From positions 1-59,852 of the forward strand of contig NZ_CAMLDV010000003.1 in the NCBI RefSeq assembly GCF_946478835.1: DNA of 59,852 nucleotides. Direction: 5' to 3'. Below the pieces are notes generated by a model. That model had not been told where the DNA came from and made no database searches. It saw only the letters and a list, made by a program, of their open reading frames with translations. Of the stretch, positions 1 to 8,499 are shown in pieces. Each line of letters begins with the position of its first letter. Within the stretch, counting starts at the first letter, position 1. A program made the translations under genes and the position numbers. The stretch is from an uncultured Bdellovibrio sp. Its GTDB lineage: Bacteria > Bdellovibrionota > Bdellovibrionia > Bdellovibrionales > Bdellovibrionaceae.

Positions 1-54
1 ATTGAAGCAACGCCTGATATTTTCGTGATGAAATTTAACGCTCAGGGTCTCTAA
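1..54 (+). CDS. 3' end of an unidentified gene (partial)
   Basis: Frame 1 is open from the first base to a TAA at 52-54 and would encode the last 17 residues of a protein cut by the window edge, ending FNAQGL. The fragment is too short to identify, and it is possible that the frame is open by chance. The 77 bases that follow hold no other gene. Confidence 0.35.
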   Translation: MEATPDIFVMKFNAQGL

Positions 55-131
55 GGGAGCATTCCTTATTCAGAATTAATGGATGATTGCCATATTTGTG
101 CTATACAACCTCTCCGTGGGGAGGGGTTTCC

Positions 132-935
132 ATGAAGCATTTCATCGCATTAGTTCTGTTCGTTTTTTCGCTTTCAGCACACGCGCAAACTCTTTTTGTC
201 AGCGATGTGGATGACACCATCAAACTTGCCAACGTCCAAGATATTTCGGAAGCCGCTCGTTATGCTTTTGATGACAAGAGCCGCTTTATCGGGATGAGCG
301 AGCTTTACAATCTGTTTGCACAAGAACAATCCAACTTGTCGATCGTGTATCTTTCAAAAGCTCCTGAGTGGTTCATGAAGGGGACTCATAAAAGTTTTCT
401 AGCTAACGGAAAATTCCCGGCAGGAACTTACATCGGTCGCACGAATTACGATGCGGATGTGCACAAGCTTAAAAACTTGCGCAAACTTATGAACGACATC
501 AAACCTCGCAAAGTTGTTTTTATCGGTGACAACGGTGAACAAGATCCTGAAGTTTATAACACCATCGTGAAAGAGTACGCGAACCAAGGTATTGAGTTTC
601 ACCAATTCATTCGCATCGTGTATTCCAAATCTTTCTTCGTGGAGTGGGGCGCAAAGCTTTGGGAAGATCAAATCGGCTTTGTCACGCCGATTGAAATCGC
701 TTTGGAGATGGAAAAAGAACATCTGCTCAGCACGCAAGCCGTACAAACAATGATGAGCACAGTGGCTGTTGAAATCGTCAAATCCAAAACTTATGGATCT
801 GAAGGAATCGTCGCGTTTCCGTATTTCGTGAACTGCAGTGATTTTGTGTGGAAATGGGATGACAGTCTTTCTCGTTTCGACATTATGACACTACTTAAGG
901 CTCGTATTGTAGATCGCTGCCGAATTAAGCCGTAA
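132..935 (+). CDS. Secreted APP1-type phosphatidate phosphatase domain protein
   Basis: A 267-residue protein with a signal peptide (residues 1-18, ending AHA). The mature protein begins almost at once with a HAD-like DxDxT motif, DVDDT at residues 25-29, and carries a second conserved motif, VVFIGDNGEQDPEVY, in the middle. This combination is typical of the APP1 (DUF2183) phosphatidate phosphatase catalytic domain, which dephosphorylates phosphatidate in a Mg-dependent way. Here it would act in the periplasm or outside the cell. I chose ATG 132 because it follows a GGGGAGGGG ribosome binding site and starts the signal peptide; an upstream TTG at 87 in the same frame would add 15 residues that bury it. 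Substrate is inferred from the family only. Confidence 0.8.
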   Translation: MKHFIALVLFVFSLSAHAQTLFVSDVDDTIKLANVQDISEAARYAFDDKSRFIGMSELYNLFAQEQSNLSIVYLSKAPEWFMKGTHKSFLANGKFPAGTYIGRTNYDADVHKLKNLRKLMNDIKPRKVVFIGDNGEQDPEVYNTIVKEYANQGIEFHQFIRIVYSKSFFVEWGAKLWEDQIGFVTPIEIALEMEKEHLLSTQAVQTMMSTVAVEIVKSKTYGSEGIVAFPYFVNCSDFVWKWDDSLSRFDIMTLLKARIVDRCRIKP

Positions 936-944
936 GATAGTTTC

Positions 945-1757
945 ATGTTATTAAAGTACCAGTTACCTCGTGTTTACGAAAATATTCTGCCTCGAGAGAT
1001 TTTAGATTTTTCTCCACAAGAAACAAAAGCCACTTGTGATACCTGCGCGATGTCTCGTCCAAGGCATCGCGGTAAGATCCATTATCGCGAGGATCTAAAG
1101 TGCTGCACGTTTCATCCGTTTCTTCCTAATTACATGGTCGGCGCACTTTTTAACGAAAGCTCTTCAACGGAAGCGCATCGCATTTTCCGCGATAAGATTT
1201 CCCGTCGTGAATACGCTTTGCCGATTGGACTTGTGGCACCCGTTCGTTATCAGGTGGAATTCAATCACCGCGAAGAAGGGGATTTCGGTCAAAGAGAAGA
1301 CTGGCTTTGCCCTTACTACAATAAAGAAAAACAAAACTGCAACGTGTGGAGAAATCGCGGTGTGGTGTGCACGACGTTTTTTTGTAAAAGCTCTTATGGA
1401 AAACCGGGGTTGAAGTTTTGGGAAAAATTGGGAAGTTATCTTTGGTACGTCGAGCTGGCCCTTCTTGAAGAGGCTCTGGTGATGCTTGATTTTTCTCCGC
1501 GCCAGATTATGACTTTGCTTGATTATCACAACCGCCACGATGGGACGGCGGCAGAGAAAAAATCCTGGGTCATGCCGGAAGCCAAAGCCAGGGAACTTTG
1601 GAATGGCTACTACGAGGACCAAGAAGGTTTCTATAAAAAATGTTTTGAAGTTATCTCTAACATGAATAAAAAATCTTTCCACGAGTTGATCGGTGAACAA
1701 GGTCAATCTTTGGAAGAAGATTTGTTTTCGATCATTCCGACATTGAAAGTGGACTAG
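945..1757 (+). CDS. Cysteine-rich conserved hypothetical protein
   Basis: A 270-residue cytoplasmic-looking protein without signal peptide or membrane segments. Cysteines cluster in motifs: CDTC near residue 31, a CC pair near residue 53, then CPYYN, CNVW and CTTFFC between about residues 125 and 150. The spacing resembles the metal (Zn or Fe-S) binding YkgJ-type domain, in which N-terminal and C-terminal cysteines jointly hold the metal, but this is a resemblance only. It lies 9 bases after the phosphatase gene and 2 bases before sufE, so it is probably co-transcribed with both; an Fe-S link to SufE is possible. No function can be named. Confidence 0.75.
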   Translation: MLLKYQLPRVYENILPREILDFSPQETKATCDTCAMSRPRHRGKIHYREDLKCCTFHPFLPNYMVGALFNESSSTEAHRIFRDKISRREYALPIGLVAPVRYQVEFNHREEGDFGQREDWLCPYYNKEKQNCNVWRNRGVVCTTFFCKSSYGKPGLKFWEKLGSYLWYVELALLEEALVMLDFSPRQIMTLLDYHNRHDGTAAEKKSWVMPEAKARELWNGYYEDQEGFYKKCFEVISNMNKKSFHELIGEQGQSLEEDLFSIIPTLKVD

Positions 1758-1759
1758 AC

Positions 1760-2197
1760 ATGACAAGCATCCAAGAAAGACAGAATAAAATTATCCAAGA
1801 TTTTTCAGCACTCACGCAGTGGGAAGATCGCTATAAAAAAATCATCGAGATGGGAAAAGCCCTTCCTGAAATGCCGGAAAATTTGAAGACCGAGCAGAAT
1901 GCGGTGAAGGGGTGCCAGTCGCAAGTCTGGCTTTCTGCGAATTTGAATGAGCAAGGTCAGATGATTCTTCAAGGTGACAGTGATGCACTGATTGTGAAAG
2001 GTCTAGTGGGTTTGTTGTTGTCGGTGTATTCAGGCGCATCTCCGAGTGAAATTCTTGCGACTCCTCCGGAATTTTTGAAAGCTTTGGGCTTCGAAGGAAA
2101 CCTTTCTCCTAGCAGGGCCAACGGCTTGCACTCGATGCTTAAGCAAATCAAACTCTATGCAACCGCCTTCGACTATCTACTAAAAACTAAAAAATAG
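1760..2197 (+). CDS. sufE: SufE family cysteine desulfurase sulfur acceptor
   Basis: A 145-residue SufE-like protein of normal family length. SufE takes persulfide sulfur from the cysteine desulfurase SufS and passes it to the SufBCD scaffold during Fe-S cluster assembly in the cytoplasm. The sulfur-accepting cysteine is Cys52 in the motif VKGCQSQVW, and the C-terminal LSPSRANGLHSM stretch is also typical of the family. No other suf gene is nearby. It starts 2 bases after the Cys-rich gene's stop codon, pointing to one transcript. Confidence 0.92.
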   Translation: MTSIQERQNKIIQDFSALTQWEDRYKKIIEMGKALPEMPENLKTEQNAVKGCQSQVWLSANLNEQGQMILQGDSDALIVKGLVGLLLSVYSGASPSEILATPPEFLKALGFEGNLSPSRANGLHSMLKQIKLYATAFDYLLKTKK

Positions 2198-2271
2198 TTT
2201 GTTTTTCCCTGTCAATTTACAGAGACTTTTTTAGAGGGGAATGTTCAGGAAGAACGTTCAGAGGGGAAAAA

Positions 2272-3141
2272 GTGAAAAGGAATTCATTCGTGGCGGCCGT
2301 CAGTGTCGCTGTTGCAGCAACGTTTTCAGTTGGCTTTGTCAATATCACACCCAAAGTAATCTACGGCGACGACAATCGTGTTGATGTATATCAAGTGGAA
2401 AGAGCGGATGTCCGTGATGTCGCTGATTCGACAGTCGCTTTGATTCCAACCAGAAGTATCGTGAATAGCGGAAATGGTCTCGTAAAAATTCTTTCTTCTC
2501 AATACGGAAAAGAAATGAATCTGTGTTCGGATGAACCGTTCTTTGATCAACCCACAGCTGCGAATTGCTCAGGCTCTTTGGTGGGTGATGATTTGATCGC
2601 AACAGCAGGTCACTGTGTCAGCAATGCGGATTGCTCTGCTTACGCGTTTGTGTTTGGTTTTAAAATGGCTGATGCAAAAACAGCTCCGGAGTCATTGCCT
2701 GCTTCGGAAGTTTATAACTGTAAAGAAATCGTAGCTCGCGAATACACAAGCTCTCAAGATTATGCTCTTGTTCGTTTGGATCGTCCTGTCCGTGGTCACA
2801 GACCCCTGACATTGCAACGCACACCTGTGCAAGCGGGTGATGGTATTTACGTTGTTGGTCATCCTTCAGGTCTTCCAACAAAATTTGCTGATGGTGCCAA
2901 CGTTCGTAGCCAACAAGGTGCTTACTTTCAAGCGAACTTGGACACTTACGGCGGCAACTCGGGTTCTGCGGTCTTCAATGCAAGAACAAATGAAGTCGTA
3001 GGAATTCTTGTTCGCGGCGCAAGTGATTTCACTTATGACAGAGTAAGAAAATGCACGATGAGTAACAAGTGCGCTGATGGCGGTTGTCGCGGTGAGGATG
3101 TTACAAATATTTCTTACATCGTGGATGCTTTGAAAAAGTAA
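2272..3141 (+). CDS. Secreted trypsin-like serine protease
   Basis: A 289-residue S1-family serine protease. It has a hydrophobic N-terminal export signal (about residues 5-24) and the complete catalytic triad: His114 in TAGHC, Asp163 in DYALVRL and Ser230 in GGNSGS. Several cysteines could form disulfides, as expected outside the cytoplasm. The start is GTG at 2272, 9 bases after GAGGGGA. A secreted protease would fit digestion of prey or host protein, but the substrate is unknown. The gene stands alone and ends in a strong terminator. Confidence 0.9.
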   Translation: MKRNSFVAAVSVAVAATFSVGFVNITPKVIYGDDNRVDVYQVERADVRDVADSTVALIPTRSIVNSGNGLVKILSSQYGKEMNLCSDEPFFDQPTAANCSGSLVGDDLIATAGHCVSNADCSAYAFVFGFKMADAKTAPESLPASEVYNCKEIVAREYTSSQDYALVRLDRPVRGHRPLTLQRTPVQAGDGIYVVGHPSGLPTKFADGANVRSQQGAYFQANLDTYGGNSGSAVFNARTNEVVGILVRGASDFTYDRVRKCTMSNKCADGGCRGEDVTNISYIVDALKK

Positions 3142-3166
3142 AAGATTCGTAAAAAATTTGAAAATA

Positions 3167-3197
3167 AAAAAAGGGAGCTTCGCGCTCCCTTTTTTAT
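3167..3197. terminator. Bidirectional Rho-independent terminator
   Basis: GGGAGC (3173-3178), a 5-base loop and GCTCCC (3184-3189), flanked by an A-run on the left and a T-run on the right. It can stop transcription of the protease from the left and of the small secreted protein gene from the right. Confidence 0.85.
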
Positions 3198-3203
3198 TCG
3201 ACA

Positions 3204-3581
3204 TCATTCGACGTCAATGGGTGTTCCAGATTTATTATCCATGTAGGGATTGTCCATATTATGAGTGCTTGGATGATCTGGAAGTTCACCGTCGCCAGGA
3301 CATGTCGTACTGTGATTTTCTACTTTGGCTAAATCACGTAGTTTACCTTCCCGAACCTGTTGTCCCGCAGGGCAGGGGACTAAAGAGGGATCCTCTTTCT
3401 TCATGTCGCTCGCAGGTTCGCGCTGTGTTTGCTGTTTTATCATCTCTTGTTTTTCTTTACGTTCTATAATTCGCGTGGCTGCAGAGCTCTCTCCGTTGAC
3501 CTGCATTTTATCTGTATAAGGAACACCTTGAACTAGATGAGGAACGATTAAGAGAAGGGCTACCAAAAGAGCTGTTCTCAT
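3204..3581 (-). CDS. Small secreted hypothetical protein
   Basis: A 125-residue protein with a signal peptide (residues 1-19) and a polar, charged, probably disordered mature part that is rich in Lys, Glu, Gln and Pro and has two cysteines. A near-perfect AAAGGAGG site lies 7 bases before the ATG, which makes it a real gene in spite of its low complexity. It shares a terminator with the convergent protease gene and is divergent from the CoA-transferase family gene. I recognise no family. Confidence 0.75.
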   Translation of the reverse strand: MRTALLVALLLIVPHLVQGVPYTDKMQVNGESSAATRIIERKEKQEMIKQQTQREPASDMKKEDPSLVPCPAGQQVREGKLRDLAKVENHSTTCPGDGELPDHPSTHNMDNPYMDNKSGTPIDVE

Positions 3582-3713
3582 AAACTACCTCCTTTTGTGT
3601 AATGGTCTGTCATCAACCGACAGCTTATTTTAGCACGGAATAAATATGGAAAAAGCGAAGTGTCGTCTAACGCTGGACCTTGGGTTCTTTTGACTTCAAT
3701 ATGAAAGAGCGAA

Positions 3714-5579
3714 ATGATGAAAGACATGGAGTTTGCGAAATCTTTGGCGGAAGCTGAAAATTTTATTTTTTCGCGTTTGGGATCTTCGATCAGGCTGGCC
3801 ACTCCCTTGGGACTGGGAAAGCCAAATCAGCTCGTGAATAGCATTTACGAAAGAGCTAAAAAAGACTCACGGATTTCACTTAAGATATTTACGGCTCTTT
3901 CTTTGGATTTTGAAAAGCCTAAGAACGAATTGGAAAAACGTTTTTTAGGTCCTTTTTACTCCAGGCACTTTGGAGATGATTATCCCCATCTCACTTATCT
4001 GCAAGATCTTCACAAGGCGCAAGTACCATCGAATATTCATCTGCATGAATTTTATTTTCAGGCAGGCGCTCTTTTAAAAAATGAAAACGCCCAGCAGTCC
4101 TACATCAGCCTTAATTACACCCACGTGGCAAGAGCGGTTTTGGATCACGATATTAATGTGATTGTGCAAATGGTCGCCCTTTCTAAAGACCGCAGTAAAA
4201 TAAGCCTGAGCTGTAATCCCGATTTAACTTTAGATGTGGTTGAACTTTATAAAAAATCTCAGAAACCACTTCTTATGATCGGAGTAATTCACCCGGATCT
4301 ACCTTATTTGGGTGGAGATGCCGAGGTCGATGCCTCTTTCTTTGATTTCATTGTTGAAAGTGAAGAAGTTCGTCATTCACTTTTTGCTGTTCCCCGCGTT
4401 TCGGTGGATGAAGCCGAACATCTTATTGGCTTTTATGCCAGTCAACTCATCGCGGATTCCGGAACTTTGCAGATAGGTATTGGTTCTCTTTCAGATGCCT
4501 TGGTGAATGCGATGATCATGCGACAAAAGGACAATGCTCTTTATCGTAAAATTTCTGAACATCTTTGGAAGGGGCGCCCGGATGTGCATCAAAAAATCCA
4601 TTTAAACGTTTTGCAGGAAGGCCTTTATGGGACGAGTGAAATGTTAATGGATGGCTTTATGCATTTACGAAAAGCCGGTATTTTAAAGCGCGAGATCTTT
4701 GATCATAATGAATCCGCGAAAAGATATTTGCATGGGGCGTTCTTTTTAGGATCCAAAGATTTTTATCACTGGTTGGGATCGCTTTCCGGTGCGGACTACG
4801 AAGGGCTTTCGATGACCAAGGTCTCAAAGGTCAACGATCTCTATGATCCCCACGAACTGGCCATCCGAAAGCAAAGAAAAAATGCACGCTTTTTTAATAC
4901 TTGTATGGCAGTCACTTATCTGGGGGCGGCAGCTTCGGACACTCTCGAAAATGGCCAGGTGGTGAGTGGGGTGGGAGGTCAATATAACTTCGTTGCTATG
5001 GCACATGAACTTGAAGACGCCCAATCGGTTTTAATGTTGCGAAGTACGAATCTAAAAAACAATCATAAGGCTTCCAACGTTGTTGAGGCCCATGGCCACG
5101 CCACGATTCCTCGCCATTTGCGGGATGTCGTGATTACTGAGTACGGCATTGCTTTTCTTAAAGGCGAAAGTGACGACACCGTGATTCGTCGACTGATTGA
5201 AATCGCCGACAGTGAGTTTCAAGAAGAGCTTGTGGAAACCGCTCAAAGAAATGGCAAGCTTTCTAAAGAGTATAAAATTCCTTCTTATGCAAAAGACAAT
5301 TCACTCAAGAAGGTAAAAGAGTTTGTTCAAGCTTATAAAGACGAGTTTAAACTTTTTCCTTTTGGCAGTGATTTTACGAGTGAAGAAATCAATTTGGGGA
5401 AATCTCTGAATCAGCTTAAGAAGGCTCACGCTGAGAAACTTCTCGGCTTCTTTGTAAAAGGGCTTGGTGTATCTAAAAATAAATACAGGGCAGAATTAGA
5501 GCGCATGGAGCTTTATAAAACTAGAACTGCTAAAGACTTCTTTTATCAGAGGCTGATTCTAGGTGCTTTAGGAAAGTAA
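3714..5579 (+). CDS. Acetyl-CoA hydrolase/transferase family protein
   Basis: A 621-residue protein. The C-terminal half carries motifs of the acetyl-CoA hydrolase / 4-hydroxybutyrate CoA-transferase family: GQVVSGVGGQYNFVAMA, the RNNHKASN-like segment and VVITEYGIAFLKG. These enzymes exchange or hydrolyse CoA thioesters of short acids through a glutamyl-CoA intermediate. It is longer than the usual ~430-500 residues, with extra sequence at both the N- and C-terminal ends. Two adjacent ATGs at 3714 and 3717 are both possible starts and the ribosome binding site is weak. The gene stands alone; the natural acyl group cannot be told. Confidence 0.82.
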   Translation: MMKDMEFAKSLAEAENFIFSRLGSSIRLATPLGLGKPNQLVNSIYERAKKDSRISLKIFTALSLDFEKPKNELEKRFLGPFYSRHFGDDYPHLTYLQDLHKAQVPSNIHLHEFYFQAGALLKNENAQQSYISLNYTHVARAVLDHDINVIVQMVALSKDRSKISLSCNPDLTLDVVELYKKSQKPLLMIGVIHPDLPYLGGDAEVDASFFDFIVESEEVRHSLFAVPRVSVDEAEHLIGFYASQLIADSGTLQIGIGSLSDALVNAMIMRQKDNALYRKISEHLWKGRPDVHQKIHLNVLQEGLYGTSEMLMDGFMHLRKAGILKREIFDHNESAKRYLHGAFFLGSKDFYHWLGSLSGADYEGLSMTKVSKVNDLYDPHELAIRKQRKNARFFNTCMAVTYLGAAASDTLENGQVVSGVGGQYNFVAMAHELEDAQSVLMLRSTNLKNNHKASNVVEAHGHATIPRHLRDVVITEYGIAFLKGESDDTVIRRLIEIADSEFQEELVETAQRNGKLSKEYKIPSYAKDNSLKKVKEFVQAYKDEFKLFPFGSDFTSEEINLGKSLNQLKKAHAEKLLGFFVKGLGVSKNKYRAELERMELYKTRTAKDFFYQRLILGALGK

Positions 5580-5580
5580 A

Positions 5581-5611
5581 AAAAACGCCGCTCTTTTGAA
5601 GCGGCGTTTTG
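5581..5611. terminator. Bidirectional Rho-independent terminator
   Basis: ACGCCGC (5585-5591), a 9-base loop and GCGGCGT (5601-5607) with A-run before and T-run after. It lies between the convergent CoA-transferase family gene and yebC. Confidence 0.85.
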
Positions 5612-5634
5612 GTATTTCAATCTTAAAAAAAAGA

Positions 5635-6336
5635 TTAAATAGTTGCGTGCACGCGGTGCGTGTCGTCCATATCGTCAAGGTAGTTTAAGAACTCCTCAAC
5701 GTCTTTTCTTTGTTCATCAGAAAGCTCTGTGATGTTTTTGGCTTTGAATGAAAGCTCACCCTTTGTGATTTTCCAACCACGTTTTGTTAGTGCATCACGA
5801 ACCGCATCCAAGTCATCCGCGTTCGTGTAGAACTCATAAGCACCAGAGTCGTCGGGGTAAACTTCGTTCGCTCCTGCTTCAATCGCTTCTTCGTCTGGAT
5901 CGAATTTACCTTCTTTGGTTCCTTCGATAAGACCTACGCGATCAAACATCCATGCCACAGATCCAACCTCGCCCATATTGCCTTCATGAGATTTAAACGC
6001 ATGACGCATGTCTGGAGCTGTTCTGTGTTTATTGTCTGTTTGGCATTCTACGATCACGCCCACACCGTGAGGACCGTAGCCCTCGTAAGTGATCTCTTCG
6101 ATGATCTTTCCGTCATCCAAAAGACCCGCACCTTTTTTAATCGCACGTTCGATCGTGTCGTTCGGGCAAGATACTTTTTTCGCAGCATCAATCGCCATAC
6201 GAAGACGGGCATTGGCATTGGGGTCAGGACCACCGGCTTTCGCAGCGACTGCAATCTCGCGCGCAAGTTTGGTGAATATTTGGCCTTTTTGTTGAGCTTT
6301 CTCAACCTTACCGGCGTTTTTCCATGACTTTCCCAT
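5635..6336 (-). CDS. yebC: YebC/PmpR family DNA-binding regulator
   Basis: A 233-residue member of the YebC/TACO1 family, of the usual length. It opens with the diagnostic MGKSWKNAG and continues with GQIFTKLAREIA and NDTIERAIKKG. Family members are described as transcriptional regulators and, more recently, as translation factors that relieve stalling at proline-rich stretches. The ATG at 6336 has GAAGGAG 6 bases upstream; a start at 6375 in the same frame would add 13 unrelated residues. It is a single gene. Confidence 0.93.
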   Translation of the reverse strand: MGKSWKNAGKVEKAQQKGQIFTKLAREIAVAAKAGGPDPNANARLRMAIDAAKKVSCPNDTIERAIKKGAGLLDDGKIIEEITYEGYGPHGVGVIVECQTDNKHRTAPDMRHAFKSHEGNMGEVGSVAWMFDRVGLIEGTKEGKFDPDEEAIEAGANEVYPDDSGAYEFYTNADDLDAVRDALTKRGWKITKGELSFKAKNITELSDEQRKDVEEFLNYLDDMDDTHRVHATI

Positions 6337-6421
6337 ATGTCTCCTTCTTCGACTTGAGGATATATATTGCAGCAAATCAGGAAATATTTGGCAAGAATAG
6401 GAGCAGGATGTAAAAGGGGGT

Positions 6422-7204
6422 ATGTTCAGTTTTTCAACGCCCGACGTCTGGGAAAAGATCCAAAATATCGAAAAATATTGTGAGGATGCTCTTAAATTGA
6501 GCTCTCCTTATCTTGTGCCCGAAGAACCGGCCCGGGATGTCCCCGTTTTACACCCTAAATTCCACCCTCCTAAAAAAGGTTTTTCGACCCTTGAGGGGCA
6601 GGCCCGCATGCTTCATGACTTGGCCAGTATCGAACTTCAAGCCATGGAACTCGGAGTTCGCACGCTGGTGGAGTATCCGGATGCGCCGCAAGGATTCCGC
6701 GAAGAGCTATTGGCCGTGACGGTCTCGGAAGCTCAACATTTGCGCATGTGCTTAGAGGGCATTGCAGATCTTGGATTTAAATGGGGTGATTGGCCCGTGC
6801 ACATGGCATTGTGGCGCGCGGTGAGCGTGGAAGACTCGCTCTTAGATCGTATCTTGATTGTGCACCGCTATCTTGAGGGCAGTGGCCTTGATGCCGGAGA
6901 CACCTTGATCCGTCGCCTAGAGGGAACAGACGGGAAGAACACCATTCAAAAAATCGTGAAGCAGATCAATTACGAGGAGATCGGTCATGTTGATTTTGGC
7001 TCACGATGGTATCGTGAAATTTGCAGGAAAGAAAAGCTTGACCCCTCCCAGGACTTTCCAGAGAGAATGGACTCCTTAAGAAAAAGGCTCCCGAAACGTA
7101 TTGAGCCTTTGAATCGCGATTTAAGAATCAAAGCGGGATTCACTGAAGAAGAAATTCAGTATTATGAAAACCTGCGTTTGGATTTCTTAAAACCGATGCC
7201 ATAG
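6422..7204 (+). CDS. DUF455 family ferritin-like protein
   Basis: A 260-residue all-helical protein of the DUF455 family, which has a ferritin-like fold. Likely metal ligands are visible as repeated E/H helices: LASIELQAMELG, SEAQHLRMC and NYEEIGHV. Members are thought to be di-iron oxidases or hydroxylases; some sit in tRNA-modification contexts (MiaE-like). It has no signal peptide. The gene is followed by a short hairpin and then the exporter operon, so it may be separate from that operon. Confidence 0.8.
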   Translation: MFSFSTPDVWEKIQNIEKYCEDALKLSSPYLVPEEPARDVPVLHPKFHPPKKGFSTLEGQARMLHDLASIELQAMELGVRTLVEYPDAPQGFREELLAVTVSEAQHLRMCLEGIADLGFKWGDWPVHMALWRAVSVEDSLLDRILIVHRYLEGSGLDAGDTLIRRLEGTDGKNTIQKIVKQINYEEIGHVDFGSRWYREICRKEKLDPSQDFPERMDSLRKRLPKRIEPLNRDLRIKAGFTEEEIQYYENLRLDFLKPMP

Positions 7205-7205
7205 T

Positions 7206-7232
7206 CTTTTGCCCTTCGTTTGATGGCAAAAG
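7206..7232 (+). other. Intergenic hairpin without T-run
   Basis: CTTTTGCC (7206-7213) and GGCAAAAG (7225-7232) form an 8 bp stem with an 11-base loop between the DUF455 gene and the TolC-like gene. There is no T-run after it, so it is at best a weak terminator or an RNA-processing site. Confidence 0.45.
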
Positions 7233-7248
7233 CAAACGGAGACGGAAG

Positions 7249-8499
7249 ATGCAGAGATTCTTAGTCCTTGGGATGATTTTATTTTCTTTTCCGGCTTGGA
7301 GTCTCACGCTTCCTGAGGCTGTTGATATCGCCCTTAAAAAATCAAGTTCCCTTCAGCAGCAATCCTTGGAGCTGGAAAAATCAGAACTGGGTGTTAAGCA
7401 AACTCGTTCGGCGTTCTTGCCTTCTTTGGATTTAACGGCCTCTTATATTTACACTAAAGAAAGTCCCACTCAAAGAGACTATGACTGGGACAGCAATGCT
7501 GCGATCAGCTTGACGGAAAACTTTTACGATCACGGTTTGAGTTATACGAACTTTAAAATTTCGAAATCCCGCAGAGCCCTCACAGAGCTAGATTATCGCC
7601 GCGAAAAGTCGGCAACAATTCTCAGAACAGTGCAGCTTTATCTTGATGTTTTAAAGGCGCAGAAAATCGAAGAGCTGCAGTCCAAAAACACGGTGCAAGT
7701 AGAAAAGGTCTACAATCTGGTAACCGCACAGTATCGTCAGGGTGTTCGTCCTCGTCAGGATTTTTTGCGTTTTGAATCTCAATATCAACGCGCCATCTTA
7801 GCACAGACGTCGGCTCAGTATGACGCCGTGAAAGCCCGCGAAGATTTAAAGGTGCACTTGGATCTTTCCGAAGTGCCGGCTCAAGTGAGTGACTATCAAC
7901 AAAAAGCTTTTCCTTTATCATCTGATGTTTCTATCTACGAAACCGAAAAAAGATCTTTGGTTCAGGAGCTTCGTCGCTCCGAAGAGAATCTTCTAAAAAT
8001 TGAAAACTGGCCAAAGCTCGATTTGGTCGGGAAGCTGGGTTATGGCAGCGACAGTTATTTTCAAACCAACACGCGTTGGGAAGACAATGACAAAACTTTC
8101 TGGAGTGTGGGCGTCACATTTAACTGGAATCTCTGGGACTGGGGAGGACGCAGCTCGGCAGTGAAGGCTTCTCATTTAGAAAGTTTCCGTCAGGATGTGC
8201 GCACGTCCTTTGATGAACGTGAAGCAAAGTCAGCTATCAAAAAACTTTACGACCAAGTGAAGCTGATTCAAAGACAGTATGAACTCGCGGAAAGATTGGT
8301 CAAAGTAGAGACTGAAAACTTCGCTTTTATGGAGCGCGACTTTCGTGAAGGACAAACGTCTTTCCTCAACTATTCGACCTCTTTGTCTGATTTAATTTCA
8401 GTACAGATTCAAAAAATTCAGACAGAATACAATCTTATTCAAACGCGCCTGGAACTGGAACACCGTAAAGGATATCTCGATGAAAAATCTGTTCAGTAA
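7249..8499 (+). CDS. TolC-family outer membrane efflux protein
   Basis: A 416-residue outer-membrane factor with a signal peptide (about residues 1-18) and two long helical halves separated by strand-rich segments, as in TolC. The mature N-terminus LTLPEAVDIALKKSSSL and the later repeat of this pattern are typical of the outer membrane efflux protein (OEP) family. It would form the trimeric channel across the outer membrane for the MacA/MacB-like pair directly downstream, with which it overlaps by 20 bases. Confidence 0.88.
   Translation: MQRFLVLGMILFSFPAWSLTLPEAVDIALKKSSSLQQQSLELEKSELGVKQTRSAFLPSLDLTASYIYTKESPTQRDYDWDSNAAISLTENFYDHGLSYTNFKISKSRRALTELDYRREKSATILRTVQLYLDVLKAQKIEELQSKNTVQVEKVYNLVTAQYRQGVRPRQDFLRFESQYQRAILAQTSAQYDAVKAREDLKVHLDLSEVPAQVSDYQQKAFPLSSDVSIYETEKRSLVQELRRSEENLLKIENWPKLDLVGKLGYGSDSYFQTNTRWEDNDKTFWSVGVTFNWNLWDWGGRSSAVKASHLESFRQDVRTSFDEREAKSAIKKLYDQVKLIQRQYELAERLVKVETENFAFMERDFREGQTSFLNYSTSLSDLISVQIQKIQTEYNLIQTRLELEHRKGYLDEKSVQ

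Noticed and set aside
5585..5607. Possible regulatory RNA at the yebC 3' end
   Set aside because: The hairpin with flanking A- and T-runs is a standard bidirectional terminator.
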